Below, piece after piece: positions 54,007 through 64,000 of a stretch of 64,000 nt of DNA. The first letter of the stretch is position 1, and every line of letters starts with the position of its first letter. The translations under genes were made by a program, and so were the position numbers. Under the pieces are notes generated by a model. That model saw only the letters and a program-made list of their open reading frames with translations, searched no databases and was not told where the DNA came from. Source of the stretch: Halocaridina rubra (Eukaryota > Arthropoda > Malacostraca > Decapoda > Atyidae); NCBI GenBank assembly GCA_037179515.1, contig JAXCGZ010001900.1, forward strand, positions 171,001 to 235,000, read 5' to 3'.

Positions 54007-55815
54007 GTCTAGAGCTCCCTTTCTAAGAAGGAAAGTTGATGACCTTAGCTCCTCTCCCACTGATAAATGTTTCTGGCCCTTGGCCAAAACCTCTCCAAAG
54101 ACTTCTATAGCGGAAGCTTTGCCCCTCTCATTCATCTTTTAGTTCTATAGCTACTCACATCTGTTCCTCATACTTTACCTGTCTCTAACACTATTCCCTC
54201 TATAATTATTTTTTCACGCAATGTTCATAAAGTTCTTCGTTCTCTGAACAGGGCATCTGGATACAGTGGCATCCCTGCAAAGTTCTTTAAGGAGTTTGGA
54301 AATGAACTGGCTCCCGTGCTTTGCCGTATTTTTTGCTTCATTCTCTCAACCAGTAATCATCCTTCATCTTGGAAGCACACTCTAGTTCAACTTGTTCATA
54401 GGAAAAGTGGCCGCTCAATACCTTCTAAGTACTGACCCTATTCCCCTTCCTCTGCTACAGCTAAAGTATTCAAACCTTTGCTTAATGCACACTTCTTGAA
54501 GCATCTTAAATCTAACCTTCTTATTTTTTATCACTACTACGGCTTCCACAAGGCAAGATCCTCTGGTAGTCTCTTGTCCTAACTCATTAATGTAATTGTA
54601 TGGCCATCATCTCTGTAGAACTATGGGAAAACATTTGTCGTTGCTCTTGATATCTCTTAGGCTTTTGACAGAGTCTGGCACAAAGCTCTGTTGCCAAACT
54701 CCCTGCATATGTGTTTATCCCTTTTCTCTGTTTTCTTATTTTCAGTTTTCTTTCTGACCGTTTTATATTTGTGGTTCTTGACAGGGCAACATCTGGCTCA
54801 TTCCCAGTTACCAGTAGTGTTGCTCAGGGCACTGTTATTTCACCAACTCTGTTCCTTCTCTTCACCAACGATTCTTCAGTCCCAATCCCCCTTTCTTCTC
54901 CACGCCTTTGTCGATGATTCCACCCTTCATTTTTCCTTTGTCTTCTCTTCATAACCTATATCTGCTACTGGTAATCAATCTCGTATCACTCTTTCTTCAA
55001 ATCTCACCTCCGATTCCAGATGGTATCTGAATGGAGCACCCAGAATTTAGTTAAATTTAATGCCTCCAAGGCACAGAGTCTGTCTATCTCAATATCCTCT
55101 CATCCTGATAACTCTATTGTCTTCGAATCTAACGAAATTTACCCTCTTAATTATATTAACATATTACGAATCCATGCAGCTTCTAACTTGTCTTTTCCTT
55201 CTTTTAAGTTACTTAAAGGCTATAGAGGTCTTATCCGTTCTTGCTTAAAATACTGTACGGACATTTGGGGTGCTCCTTCTTTTACTTATCTCCTTGATAG
55301 GGTTGAATCTAAGGCAGTCAGACTCATCAGTGACCCTTCTCTTGCTTCTAATATGGATCCTCTTTCTCATTCTTGTAAGGTATCATCCCTTTCTATTTTC
55401 TATCGTTACTTCTTCCATCGCTGCTTTGATGAGCTGGTGAGCTGCATTCTTCCTTTGTTGCTGAGGCCGTTTAACACTCACCAAGATACTGTGTGGAAGT
55501 TTGTACCTTGAGAATTGGTCGGTGCAGTGACTGTTTCAGCCCAACTACCCCCACCCTCTGGAACTCTTTTCCTCCTTAAATTTTTCCTTGTGCTTATAAC
55601 CTTATCTTCCTTTAAAAAAAAAACGCATCTATCATCATATCAGAGCCTAATCAGGCCATATCACTAGGCTCTCAATACTTTGACTATTTTTTGACCCTGT
55701 CCTTTTCCTACTGTGTAGCATTCATTTATTTTCTTCAACTCTTCTTCGTATTAATGATTCTTTTTAGTGCCGGGTCTGATAAGGGCAATTTTCTTGCTTA
55801 ATACTCACATCACCC
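54007..55815 (+). mobile_element. LINE B7: family B LINE, reverse transcriptase and 3-prime part
   Basis: Starts in the linker after the endonuclease (AAGAAGGAAAGTTGATGACC at 54028, equal to the complement of 20945-20985) and runs to a decayed family terminus near 55800 (GTGCCGGGTCTGATAAGGGC). It diverges more from B2 than B1 does. Several stops and deletions are present. The 5-prime side is cut by hAT-2. Confidence 0.85.
54200..55510 (+). pseudogene. LINE B7 reverse transcriptase remnant
   Basis: LRSLNRASGYSGIPAKFFKE (near 54235), VALDIS*AFDRVWHKAL (near 54640), SSVAQGTVISPTLFLLFTND (54711-54917) and HAFVDDSTLHFS (54900-54930) follow the order of B2; the catalytic box keeps both aspartates. 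The C-terminal frame 55020-55511 reads WSTQNLVKFNASKAQSLSIS and LDRVESKAVRLISDPSLASN. Stops at conserved positions (for example after LDIS) make it non-functional. Confidence 0.85.
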
Positions 55816-57080
<1,265 letters not shown>

Positions 57081-57093
57081 CTTTGGCGTGTGT

Positions 57094-57095
<2 letters not shown>

Positions 57096-57176
<81 letters not shown>
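57096..57176. repeat. (GA)n microsatellite
   Basis: About 80 bases of pure GA. The Arg-Glu reading frame through it is an artefact. Confidence 0.97.
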
Positions 57177-57177
<1 letters not shown>

Positions 57178-57369
57178 GAGCCTTTTTAAAGGAGAGATCA
57201 TATTAGGTAGTTCCTATATCATTGATTTTTATTGGAATGTGCCTCACTTATGTTTGAACTGTGGTGAATACCACACACTGAACTGAGCCGACAGTGTAAG
57301 AGTTGCCAACTCCCAACTTTGCATTACCTCTTGCCTGCGTGAGATTTACAGCATCCAGTCCTCCTACAC

Positions 57370-57545
57370 TAGGGTATTTTGAGAACTGCCTCTAGGATGA
57401 TTGCCCCTGAACAACCACCCCCAACGAATGACCCTGGACAACTACTCTATAGATCAATTGTCTCAGGATAATTTCCCCCACACAATTGTCCTATGGGGCA
57501 GCTCCCTAAGTGTTACCTGTCGGGTAGCAGTTGTCTCAAGAGCAG
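57370..57545. repeat. Degenerate short tandem repeat (about 18-20 bp unit)
   Basis: Variants of GGAYAATTGTCCC recur at roughly regular intervals: GGATGATTGCCCC (57396), GACCCTGGACAACTAC (57430), GATCAATTGTCTC (57452), GGATAATTTCCCCC (57467), CACAATTGTCC (57481) and GCAGTTGTCTC (57526). The units are very diverged, so this is a tentative call. The rest of 57180-58028 shows no gene. Confidence 0.4.
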
Positions 57546-58041
57546 TTTTCTTGGTACACTTCACTACCTTCCAGAGAATCTTTTAATGTCTGCTACATTG
57601 CGTATACTGTTTTATATAAAAATCTTATAAGTAATGGTCTCCTGCAAGTGCCATATACACAAACTATGTAGATTCTATGACATGGTTAAATTCGTTAGTT
57701 TTCAAACTTTTTCTGCATTATCAGAAGTGGTTTAAAATGTTTTGGCATACTAATATGTAACTTGAAAAACCTTTGGGTAGAGTCCTTATTTATGTGTTTA
57801 ATTTATTTGCAATTGTCCATGGCTTGTTTGACGATTACCTATATGGAACCCCCTGGTAAATGCAAGTAGTAAGGTAAGAAGCTGTAAAGCTAAATGAGGG
57901 TTCATCTTCTTTAGCAAAAAGCATAGGATGTCATCCTACATTACATATTTGCCTGTAGTCCAGTAGCAAGCTCTAAGTTTAGAATATGAACTCCAAATAG
58001 AGGTTGAACCACGGTGTTGGGTGACGCATTATTAGTTTTAC

Positions 58042-58165
<124 letters not shown>

Positions 58166-58364
58166 TGTTGTTCCGGTTTTACGTCACGGACTCCCTTTTC
58201 TACCAAGGGCTAGGACGGTTGCCTTCTTGCGAAAGACTTGTGTTGGCAGATGTAATCGTTACACTGAGTGCATGCCGTTGCTAACCTCAGACTGTGACGG
58301 GGCGCAAACCCTCGACCTGACGCCTCAGAGTCGCTGACGCTACCGCTTGACCCACGGTGACTAC
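58166..58364 (-). mobile_element. SINE S1: full-length tRNA-derived SINE
   Basis: On the minus strand the head reads GTGGGTCAAGCGGTAGCG (A box) and, about 40 bases on, GGGTTTGCGCCCC (B box), the arrangement of a tRNA-type internal pol III promoter. The body has GTCACAGTCTGAGGTTAGC and CAACCGTCCTAGCCCTTGG, and the 3-prime end CGTAAAACCGGAACAAC runs into an AAT tail. Truncated relatives at 7431-7570 and 24740-24795 prove it is a repeat family. It sits between two ATT arrays. Confidence 0.85.
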
Positions 58365-58553
<189 letters not shown>

Positions 58554-58594
58554 GCAGCCACAGCATGAAGGTATGCAAAAGGGTAGTGGCTGGC

Positions 58595-58695
58595 TGGAGT
58601 GAGAAGAGATGTGAGGAATTATGAGCAATACTATAGTTTCATGCCAGGCAGGAGTACTCTGGATGCAGTTTATGCTTTGAAAGTGTTACCACTTT
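58595..58695 (+). mobile_element. Short fragment of another LINE reverse transcriptase (tentative)
   Basis: The text RRDVRNYEQYYSFMPGRSTL then DAVYALKVL resembles the QFGFMPGRSTTDAIF motif of some non-LTR reverse transcriptases (distinct from families A, B and C). Only about 30 codons are present. The downstream frame to 59006 is unrelated to any LINE I know. Confidence 0.4.
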
Positions 58696-58809
58696 CAACC
58701 ACATCCTCTCGCGACCGACCTAAAAAGGACCTATCCTGGGTGAACCTGAAGTTCCCTTCATACCGCAGTTCCCCTCCCATTCACACCAGAATGTCCACAT
58801 CGGAAAAAG

Positions 58810-59268
58810 TTGACCTTTATGTATTTTCGAGTGTAGATACTGATATTTTTCATGAAGTGTTTACTTCATTTCTGGAAATAATTTTCGAATATTCACGCCA
58901 TGGCATCAAAAGGGAACTGGAAAAAATAAAAAATGACACTCTGTACAAAGCAAGTCAACTATTGCTCTCAAAGGTAGTGGAACTCTTTCCACGACACAGT
59001 GGTTAGTGCATTATTAAAAGGCAAGTAAAAAAAGAAATAATTGACCTTTATGTATTTTCGAGTGTAGATACTGATATTTTTCATGAAATCTTTACTTCAT
59101 CTCTGGACATAATTTTCTAATATTCACGCCATGGCATCAAAAGGGAATTGGAAAAAAATCAGAAAAGACACTTTGTAGAAAGCAAGTCAACTATTGCTCT
59201 CAAAGGTAGTGGAACTCCTTCCACATCACAGTGGTAAGTGCATTATTAAAAGGCAAGTAAAAAAAGAA
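58810..59268 (+). repeat. Tandem duplication, two units of about 230 bp
   Basis: Unit 1 (58810-59040) and unit 2 (59041-59268) both run from TTGACCTTTATGTATTTTCG to GGCAAGTAAAAAAAGAAAT and differ at scattered sites. Unit 1 is open (LYVFSSVDTDIFHEVFTSFL and so on); unit 2 has stops. Both contain CACAGTGGTWAGTGCATTAT, which could be a splice donor (GTAAGT in unit 2, GTTAGT in unit 1). No known protein family is recognised. Confidence 0.85.
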
Positions 59269-59409
59269 ATCATTTTATATATAATCACTTTTAGCGTAAG
59301 TGTCCTGAATACCTCATTAAATGGAGAAATTGACAAACTCTTTCAATCTCGAACTTCGGTTGTAATATCAATAGAGTTTAACAAACCACACGACCTAGGA
59401 GACCTACAT

Positions 59410-60510
59410 CGAATTTTTTTGCTCTTTTTTTTATGAGCGTGAAACCGGGTCAGGCAGAAACCGCCCAAATCAATAAAAGCCCGGGCACAAGAAAACACCA
59501 AGACGAAGGAAAAGGAAAAGGTTAAGGACAGGGCAGAGATGAGGTAATATCAAACAAAGGAAAACGACAGACAGAAAAAACAATCAAAGTACAGAGGACC
59601 CAGAGATATGGAGGACTAGGCCCTGAAATGACGATAGATCAGCATTTTGAAGGATGATAGGCCATAAGAATTATGAAACACAGAAGGAGGAAGGAGGAAG
59701 AGAGTTCCAGAGTCTGGAGGTAGATGGGAAGAAGGAGTCGCTGCACTGACCAATCCGCGAACTACAAATCTCCACACAGTACCTGTGAGATGAGCCTGCT
59801 TGGCGAGTGTTACGCGGTCTCGGCAGTGGGGGAGGGATGCAATTCGCCAACTCATCAGAGCAGCGATGGAAGTAGTAGCGATAGAAAGGAGAAAGGTAAG
59901 ATACCTTATGGCGAAGAGAGGGTGAATCCAGCTTAGAAGTAAGAGAAGGATCATTAATGAGTCTGACTGCTATAGATTCAACCCTATTAAAGAAATAAGT
60001 ATAAGAAGAAGCACCCAAGATGTGTGAGCAGTATTCTAAGCAGGGACAGACAAGACCTTTATAAATTTTTTGACGGAAACGAAACAAAACCCCCAAGTTT
60101 TTGGATGAAGATTTACAAAATTTGATTATGTGTTTCCTCCAAGACGAGTTAGAGGCTATATGGATTCCTAATATGTTGATAGAATTAAGAGGGTATATTC
60201 CGTTAGTTTTATAGACAATAGGGTTATCAGGAGAAGAAGAAGATAAAGAGATATCCAGAAACTGTGTCTTGGAGGCATTGAATTTAACTAGATATTGAGT
60301 GCCCCACTCAGATACCCTTTGCCAATCTGAGTTGAGAGTAGAAAAAAGAGTGATACAAGATTGATTACGAATAGCAGATGAAGATTGTGAAGAAAAGGCA
60401 GAGGAAAAGTGAAGGGTAGAATCATCAGCAAAGGCATGAAGCAGAGAGGAAGAAGGGGATTGTAGAAGATCATTGATGAAGAGATGGAACAGAGTAGGTG
60501 AAAGAACAGA
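59410..60510 (-). mobile_element. LINE B8: 5-prime truncated family B LINE
   Basis: A T-rich start (poly(A) tail), then the family end AAACCGGGTCAGGCAGAAACC..GCCCGGGCAC. It continues to GATGGAACAGAGTAGGTGAA at 60480, where sequence changes to LINE C ORF1 at about 60511. A gap near 60070 removes about 35 bases found in B2. On the minus strand HAFADDST is preserved near 60430, the canonical catalytic box. Frames 59671-60096 and 59616-59954 cover the C-terminal region in two phases, so it is frameshifted. Confidence 0.88.
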
Positions 60511-60808
60511 ATGATAGAAAGTCTTGCAAATAAGGTGAGAATTTTGGAAGCAGATGCTGAAGAGGTGAAGACCTTACAACACAAGGTGGGATTGCTAGAA
60601 TCAGACAATGTCCTACTTAAAAGAGATAATTCTAGGTTGAAACTGCTAATAGAAACATCTCCACCTCTCAATTCAGTGCTGTCACCTAACAACGATGATG
60701 TCCCTTCTATCAACAACCCTCAGGTTTTGCGAACTAGGTTTTCTGTCTCTACTCACAATTCCTTCAGTGCACTGAAAGATGAATGTGACAGTGGAAGTGA
60801 AGAAAAGT
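60511..60808 (+). pseudogene. LINE C1 ORF1, coiled-coil part
   Basis: The 99-codon frame opens with a leucine-zipper-like series: MIESLANKVRILEADAEEVK, LQHKVGLLESDNVLLKRDNS. Hydrophobic residues recur at heptad spacing over about 45 residues, followed by a Ser/Asn/Pro-rich stretch (SPPLNSVLSPNNDDVPS). Such coiled coils multimerise LINE ORF1 proteins. A stop at 60808 is probably a frameshift, because related text continues at once in another frame. Confidence 0.65.
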
Positions 60809-60829
60809 AAATCCAGATAAAAGTGTTAG

Positions 60830-61157
60830 TCAACAAGACAACCTAAATACACCATCTAGCACAATTAATCAATTCAGTAACAGGCTACAAAATAGTGAAG
60901 AAAGAGCAGTGTACTTCCCCACTACTCCTAGTAACACAACAACAGGCACTGACCAGAACAAGATTCTTTCCAGCACATATAACCGACCCGGTAAAGGGTT
61001 GCAAAACAATGAAGAGGATATAGAGCCCTTCTCCACTACTCCTACAAACACAACAACTATCACTAACCAGGACAACCAAATTACACCATCCAGCGCAAAT
61101 AACCAACCCAACAATAGGTTGCAAAACAGTGAAGAAAACAGAAAAAAGACAAAATAG
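60830..61157 (+). repeat. Coding tandem repeat within LINE C1 ORF1
   Basis: Three units of about 115-120 bases begin near 60833, 60953 and 61067. Translated, each has an opening DN..TPSS or NKILSS, a middle N.NRLQN(S/N)EE, and a Ser/Thr-rich end with TTPSNTTT or TTPTNTTT. The polar, low-complexity repeat lies between coiled coil and C-terminal part and is probably disordered. Frame 60909-61157 holds the last two units and ends at a stop. Confidence 0.7.
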
Positions 61158-61199
61158 AAGCTGTCTCTAATCTAAGCATTCCATCGAAGTCCTCTCCTC

Positions 61200-61696
61200 C
61201 ACAGCCACAGTTACCCAATAATGCAAGTGCTAAGGTTACAGCTCAAATATAATTTTGCATTCCTGGCAGCCCCTTTGAGAGAGAAATACATAATATATTG
61301 ACAAATCAGGGCATTCCCTCTGAAGAAGTCTTGATTAAGGAGCTTTCTCGCAAACCAAATTGGGTCTGCTTCACAATAACAATATCGAAAGGATTTGAAT
61401 ACGTGTCTTACAAGCTGAATCAATGGCCTACAGACACAATTTCCCAGTCATTTCGCGGGAGCAAACTTTGGACACAACCTGGGTTATCTACAAAATATCC
61501 CAAACTAGGGGCATACCGGAATAAACTGCAAAGAGCTTATGAAAAGATCTCCAATCCACAAGACACAATACAAACCTCTCTTATCACCGTCCACATACAA
61601 GAGCCTTCTCCTGTAGAGATGGCTCTTTCAACCCCAGACCCTCGCCTAGGCATACAAAATTTGGGAAGGCCCGATCATCCCATGGCACATACATAA
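61200..61696 (+). pseudogene. LINE C1 ORF1, C-terminal part
   Basis: The 132-codon frame 61298-61696 reads GIPSEEVLIKELSRKPNWVC, then FTITISKGFEYVSYKLNQWP, followed by FRGSKLWTQPGLSTKYPKLG. I do not recognise a named domain. Position between the ORF1 repeat and the endonuclease and the basic and aromatic content suggest the nucleic-acid-binding end of ORF1. It ends in a stop just before the endonuclease region. Confidence 0.5.
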
Positions 61697-61762
61697 ATCA
61701 GTGCTACCCATCCAACAGCAGGTACAGACACCAGAATCCATGGGCTATCCCCAGTACACAAT

Positions 61763-62549
61763 ATGATGATGAATTCCCAGCAGAATCACTCAGTCAAAAC
61801 AAAGCATGGTCAAACCCAAGAACAAACTACAACTATGACTACGGATACCACCCTGATGAAACATGGTAAGAATCTAACATTAGTCCCTGTGAGCGCTCAG
61901 TCCCGTCTTGCTCATTTTGAGGAAATAGTATTGCTAACAAAAGACTACAACATAGATATCCTCTGTGTAAGTGAAACTTGGCTTCCTGGTACAACTGAAA
62001 ATAAATATGTGAATATCCCAGAGTTTAAAATATTTTGCAATGACTATGGCCTAGGGAGTGGGGTCTGTATTTATGTTAGAAATTTTCTTAGTGCATCAAA
62101 AATAACCACAGGTCTAGAAGAAACTGAAGACCTCGAAGATATATGGATCACTATGCAGTATCATAAACTTCCATCTTTCATTGTAGGGTGTTTACCGTCA
62201 CCCAAAAGCACCCTCCGGTTCATTCAGTCATCTACTAGAAACATTCAGAAACATCTATGTGCGCCATAAACCCATAGACATACTTGGTGACTTTAATGAT
62301 GACTTGCTCTCAGCAGATAACAATATGAAAAGGGTGATCAATGCTGTGAAGTTAACACAAATAGTGACAAAACCGACCAACATAACCCCTAATTCTACGA
62401 CTCTAATAATTCTGATAATAGCAAATAAAGAGGAAAGTGTACCCCATTGGGATGTAGTTCCTTGCCCAATTGCAGATCACGAGCTCAATATTGATATGCT
62501 AAACATAAACAAGCCCAAAAGGAAGCCTCTCTTCAAGACATTCCGGTGA
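61763..62549 (+). pseudogene. LINE C1 apurinic-type endonuclease (frameshifted)
   Basis: Frame 61763-62269 contains NIDILCVSETWLPGTTENKY (catalytic Glu in SETW), YGLGSGVCIYVRNFLSASKI and SFIVGCLPSP. A one-base shift at about 62259 moves into frame 62259-62549, which has PIDILGDFNDDLLSADNNMK (catalytic Asp and Asn) and CPIADHELNIDML, where ADH stands for the usual SDH. All catalytic residues are therefore present but in two frames. The first 35 codons are probably ORF1-to-ORF2 spacer. Confidence 0.82.
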
Positions 62550-64000
62550 TTAAAAAATTACTCCCCTGATATCTTTTATGAAGCATTAATCAACAACAGA
62601 AATGTACTTAATAGTATAATAAACACAGATAACGTCCTTTTGCAGATTGAGATTCTAACAAAAGTCTTCCTTGAATACTTAGATAGTTGTGCACTCATTG
62701 TAACAAGAAAAATAACCCGCCCCTCAGCCCCCTGGCTAACTAATGACACCAAAGAGGCAATGCAAATCAGAAATCAAATACAAAAAGAGCCAAAAATTAA
62801 TAGATATATGACTCTCCGTGAACGTTATAAAGTAGAAAAGAAACATGTTAGAACTCTCATCGTTATAAGTAAGAGAGACATTTACAAAAACACAATTTTA
62901 TGACTCTAGACATGATACAACGGCAACATGGAAAGTGACAAGAAGCATGATACCAAATGGACAGACTAACTCAGAAAGTTATGAAAATATTACGGAGTTG
63001 AAAGACAAAGCGGAAAACATTAATAACTATTTTGCCAAAGTTGGGAAAAATACATATGAGTAAACACAAGAATATATCAAATCAGTGAACATGACAAATT
63101 ACTCATATATCAATTCTTCCAATGTAAGCACCAGAGAGAACTTCAAGATAAATCATGTTGATTGTGCTACCCTAATTCTTACCATAAAGAGCCTAAGAAA
63201 CCCTGGCTCTTATGGTTCAGATGGTATACCATTTCAATTCATCAAAGATGCTCTACCCATGACTGTATCTTATATTTTAGATATAATGAACACTTCCATT
63301 GTTGCTAAAAGGTGTCCTGACTCTTGTAAAAAATCACATGTAATACTTATGCTAAAAAAGGGGGACAGAGAAGATGTGACCAACTATCGTCCCATTTCCC
63401 TGCTACCCATTTTCTCTAAAATATTAGAAAAAATTGTTGCATGCCAACTTATGTCATATTTAGAGTCAAGTAGACTATTAGCTATTAACCAACATGGTTT
63501 CAGACCAAAGTTCTCAATGGAAACTGCACAGCTCAAAGTTACGAATAGTATCTATAATAATATAGATGTGAAAAAAATCTCTCTGCTTGTAATATTAGAC
63601 TTATCAAAAGCGTTCGACAGTGTAAACCATGAAATTTTTATAAGTAAATATACAAACCTAAGTATTGATCAGAGCTGATTTAGAGAGTATATATCTAATC
63701 GCAAACAGTCTATCTGTCTTAAGAGCATTATCTCTAGGCCGAAAAATGTATCATTTGGTGTTCCACAGGGATCAGTACTTGGTCCTGTCCTATTCTCCAA
63801 TTACGTAAATGATCTATCTTCTTTCATTTCTGCCTGTCTAGTCGTACAATTTGAAGATGACACTCAACTACTCCTTAGTGGAAATATTAATAATCTCCCA
63901 GAGCAAACCTTAGCAGCAGAAAATACTCTGTCAAATATTTAAAACTATTTTCAAGAAATTGGACTATTTTTTAACGAAAGTAAAGCACAATGCATGTTTA
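62550..64000 (+). pseudogene. LINE C1 linker and reverse transcriptase, partial
   Basis: Frame 62640-62903 has the linker (ITRPSAPWLTNDTKEAMQIR). Frame 63085-63678 holds the N-terminal motifs: SLRNPGSYGSDGIPFQFIKD, NYRPISLLPIFSKILEKIV, INQHGFRPKFSMETA and LLVILDLSKAFDSVNHEIF. After a stop at 63676 the same phase continues with SFGVPQGSVLGPVLFSNYVN and VVQFEDDTQLLL, where the usual YADD is FEDD; the two aspartates remain. The window ends inside the next motif (IGLFFNESKAQCM). Confidence 0.88.

Larger units (their letters stand above)
60511..64000 (+). mobile_element. LINE C1: third LINE type, running off the window
   Basis: ORF1-like frames (60511-61696), an apurinic-type endonuclease (61890-62500) and a reverse transcriptase (63100-64000) follow in the normal LINE order on the plus strand. 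It differs in sequence from families A and B. The polymerase style (LDLSKAFDSVNHEI, GVPQGSVLGPVLF) fits the broad CR1/L2/Jockey group; the clade is not determined. Frames are long but broken by several shifts and stops. Its ORF1 start may have been displaced by LINE B8. Confidence 0.85.

Overview
This window looks like intergenic or intronic DNA from an arthropod, most likely a decapod crustacean. That placement is an inference. It rests on the families of non-LTR retrotransposon present, many long dinucleotide and trinucleotide microsatellites, a short TTAGG-type motif, and one exon resembling animal alpha-amylase. No bacterial-style operon, rRNA gene, genuine tRNA gene or CRISPR array is visible. 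Nearly all long reading frames belong to decayed mobile elements.

Layout, left to right. 0.2-3.0 kb: a Ty3/Gypsy pol remnant (Ty3-1, +). 3.0-4.9 kb: a CR1-like LINE fragment (family A, +). 4.9-7.0 kb: no gene, but a degenerate ~125-bp tandem repeat. 7.0-17.1 kb: a nest in which a family A LINE is split first by a family B LINE and then by an LTR-flanked Ty3 element on the minus strand (Ty3-2). 17.1-23.9 kb: another minus-strand Ty3 (Ty3-3), broken inside its protease by the longest family B LINE. 24.1-30.2 kb: a family B LINE holding the best-preserved LTR element (Ty3-4), with both LTRs and a perfect GGTGT target duplication. 31.4-42.2 kb: six family A copies on the minus strand, several joined end to end at GT microsatellites and carrying family B and SINE insertions. 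43.0-47.3 kb: a fifth Ty3 pol remnant (Ty3-5, +). 47.3-54.0 kb: a hAT transposase relic, a family A LINE carrying a 344-bp hAT-type MITE, and the end of a second hAT. 54.0-55.8 kb: a family B LINE. 56.3-56.5 kb: an isolated exon resembling the N-terminus of alpha-amylase, the only plausible host coding sequence. 57-59.3 kb: GA and ATT microsatellites, a tRNA-derived SINE and a 230-bp tandem duplication. 59.4-64 kb: a family B LINE, then a third LINE type (family C, +) with ORF1, endonuclease and reverse transcriptase running off the window.

The families work in their usual ways. LINEs A, B and C encode an apurinic-type endonuclease plus reverse transcriptase for target-primed integration. The Ty3 elements encode gag, protease, reverse transcriptase, RNase H and integrase. 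The hAT encoded a DDE transposase. SINEs and the MITE depend on other elements for movement. Every coding copy examined has stops, frameshifts, deletions or lost catalytic residues. I see no new enzymatic system. The most informative signal is the architecture: LINE A copies chained head to tail at microsatellites, nested insertions that can be ordered in time, and a lone amylase exon in repeat DNA.
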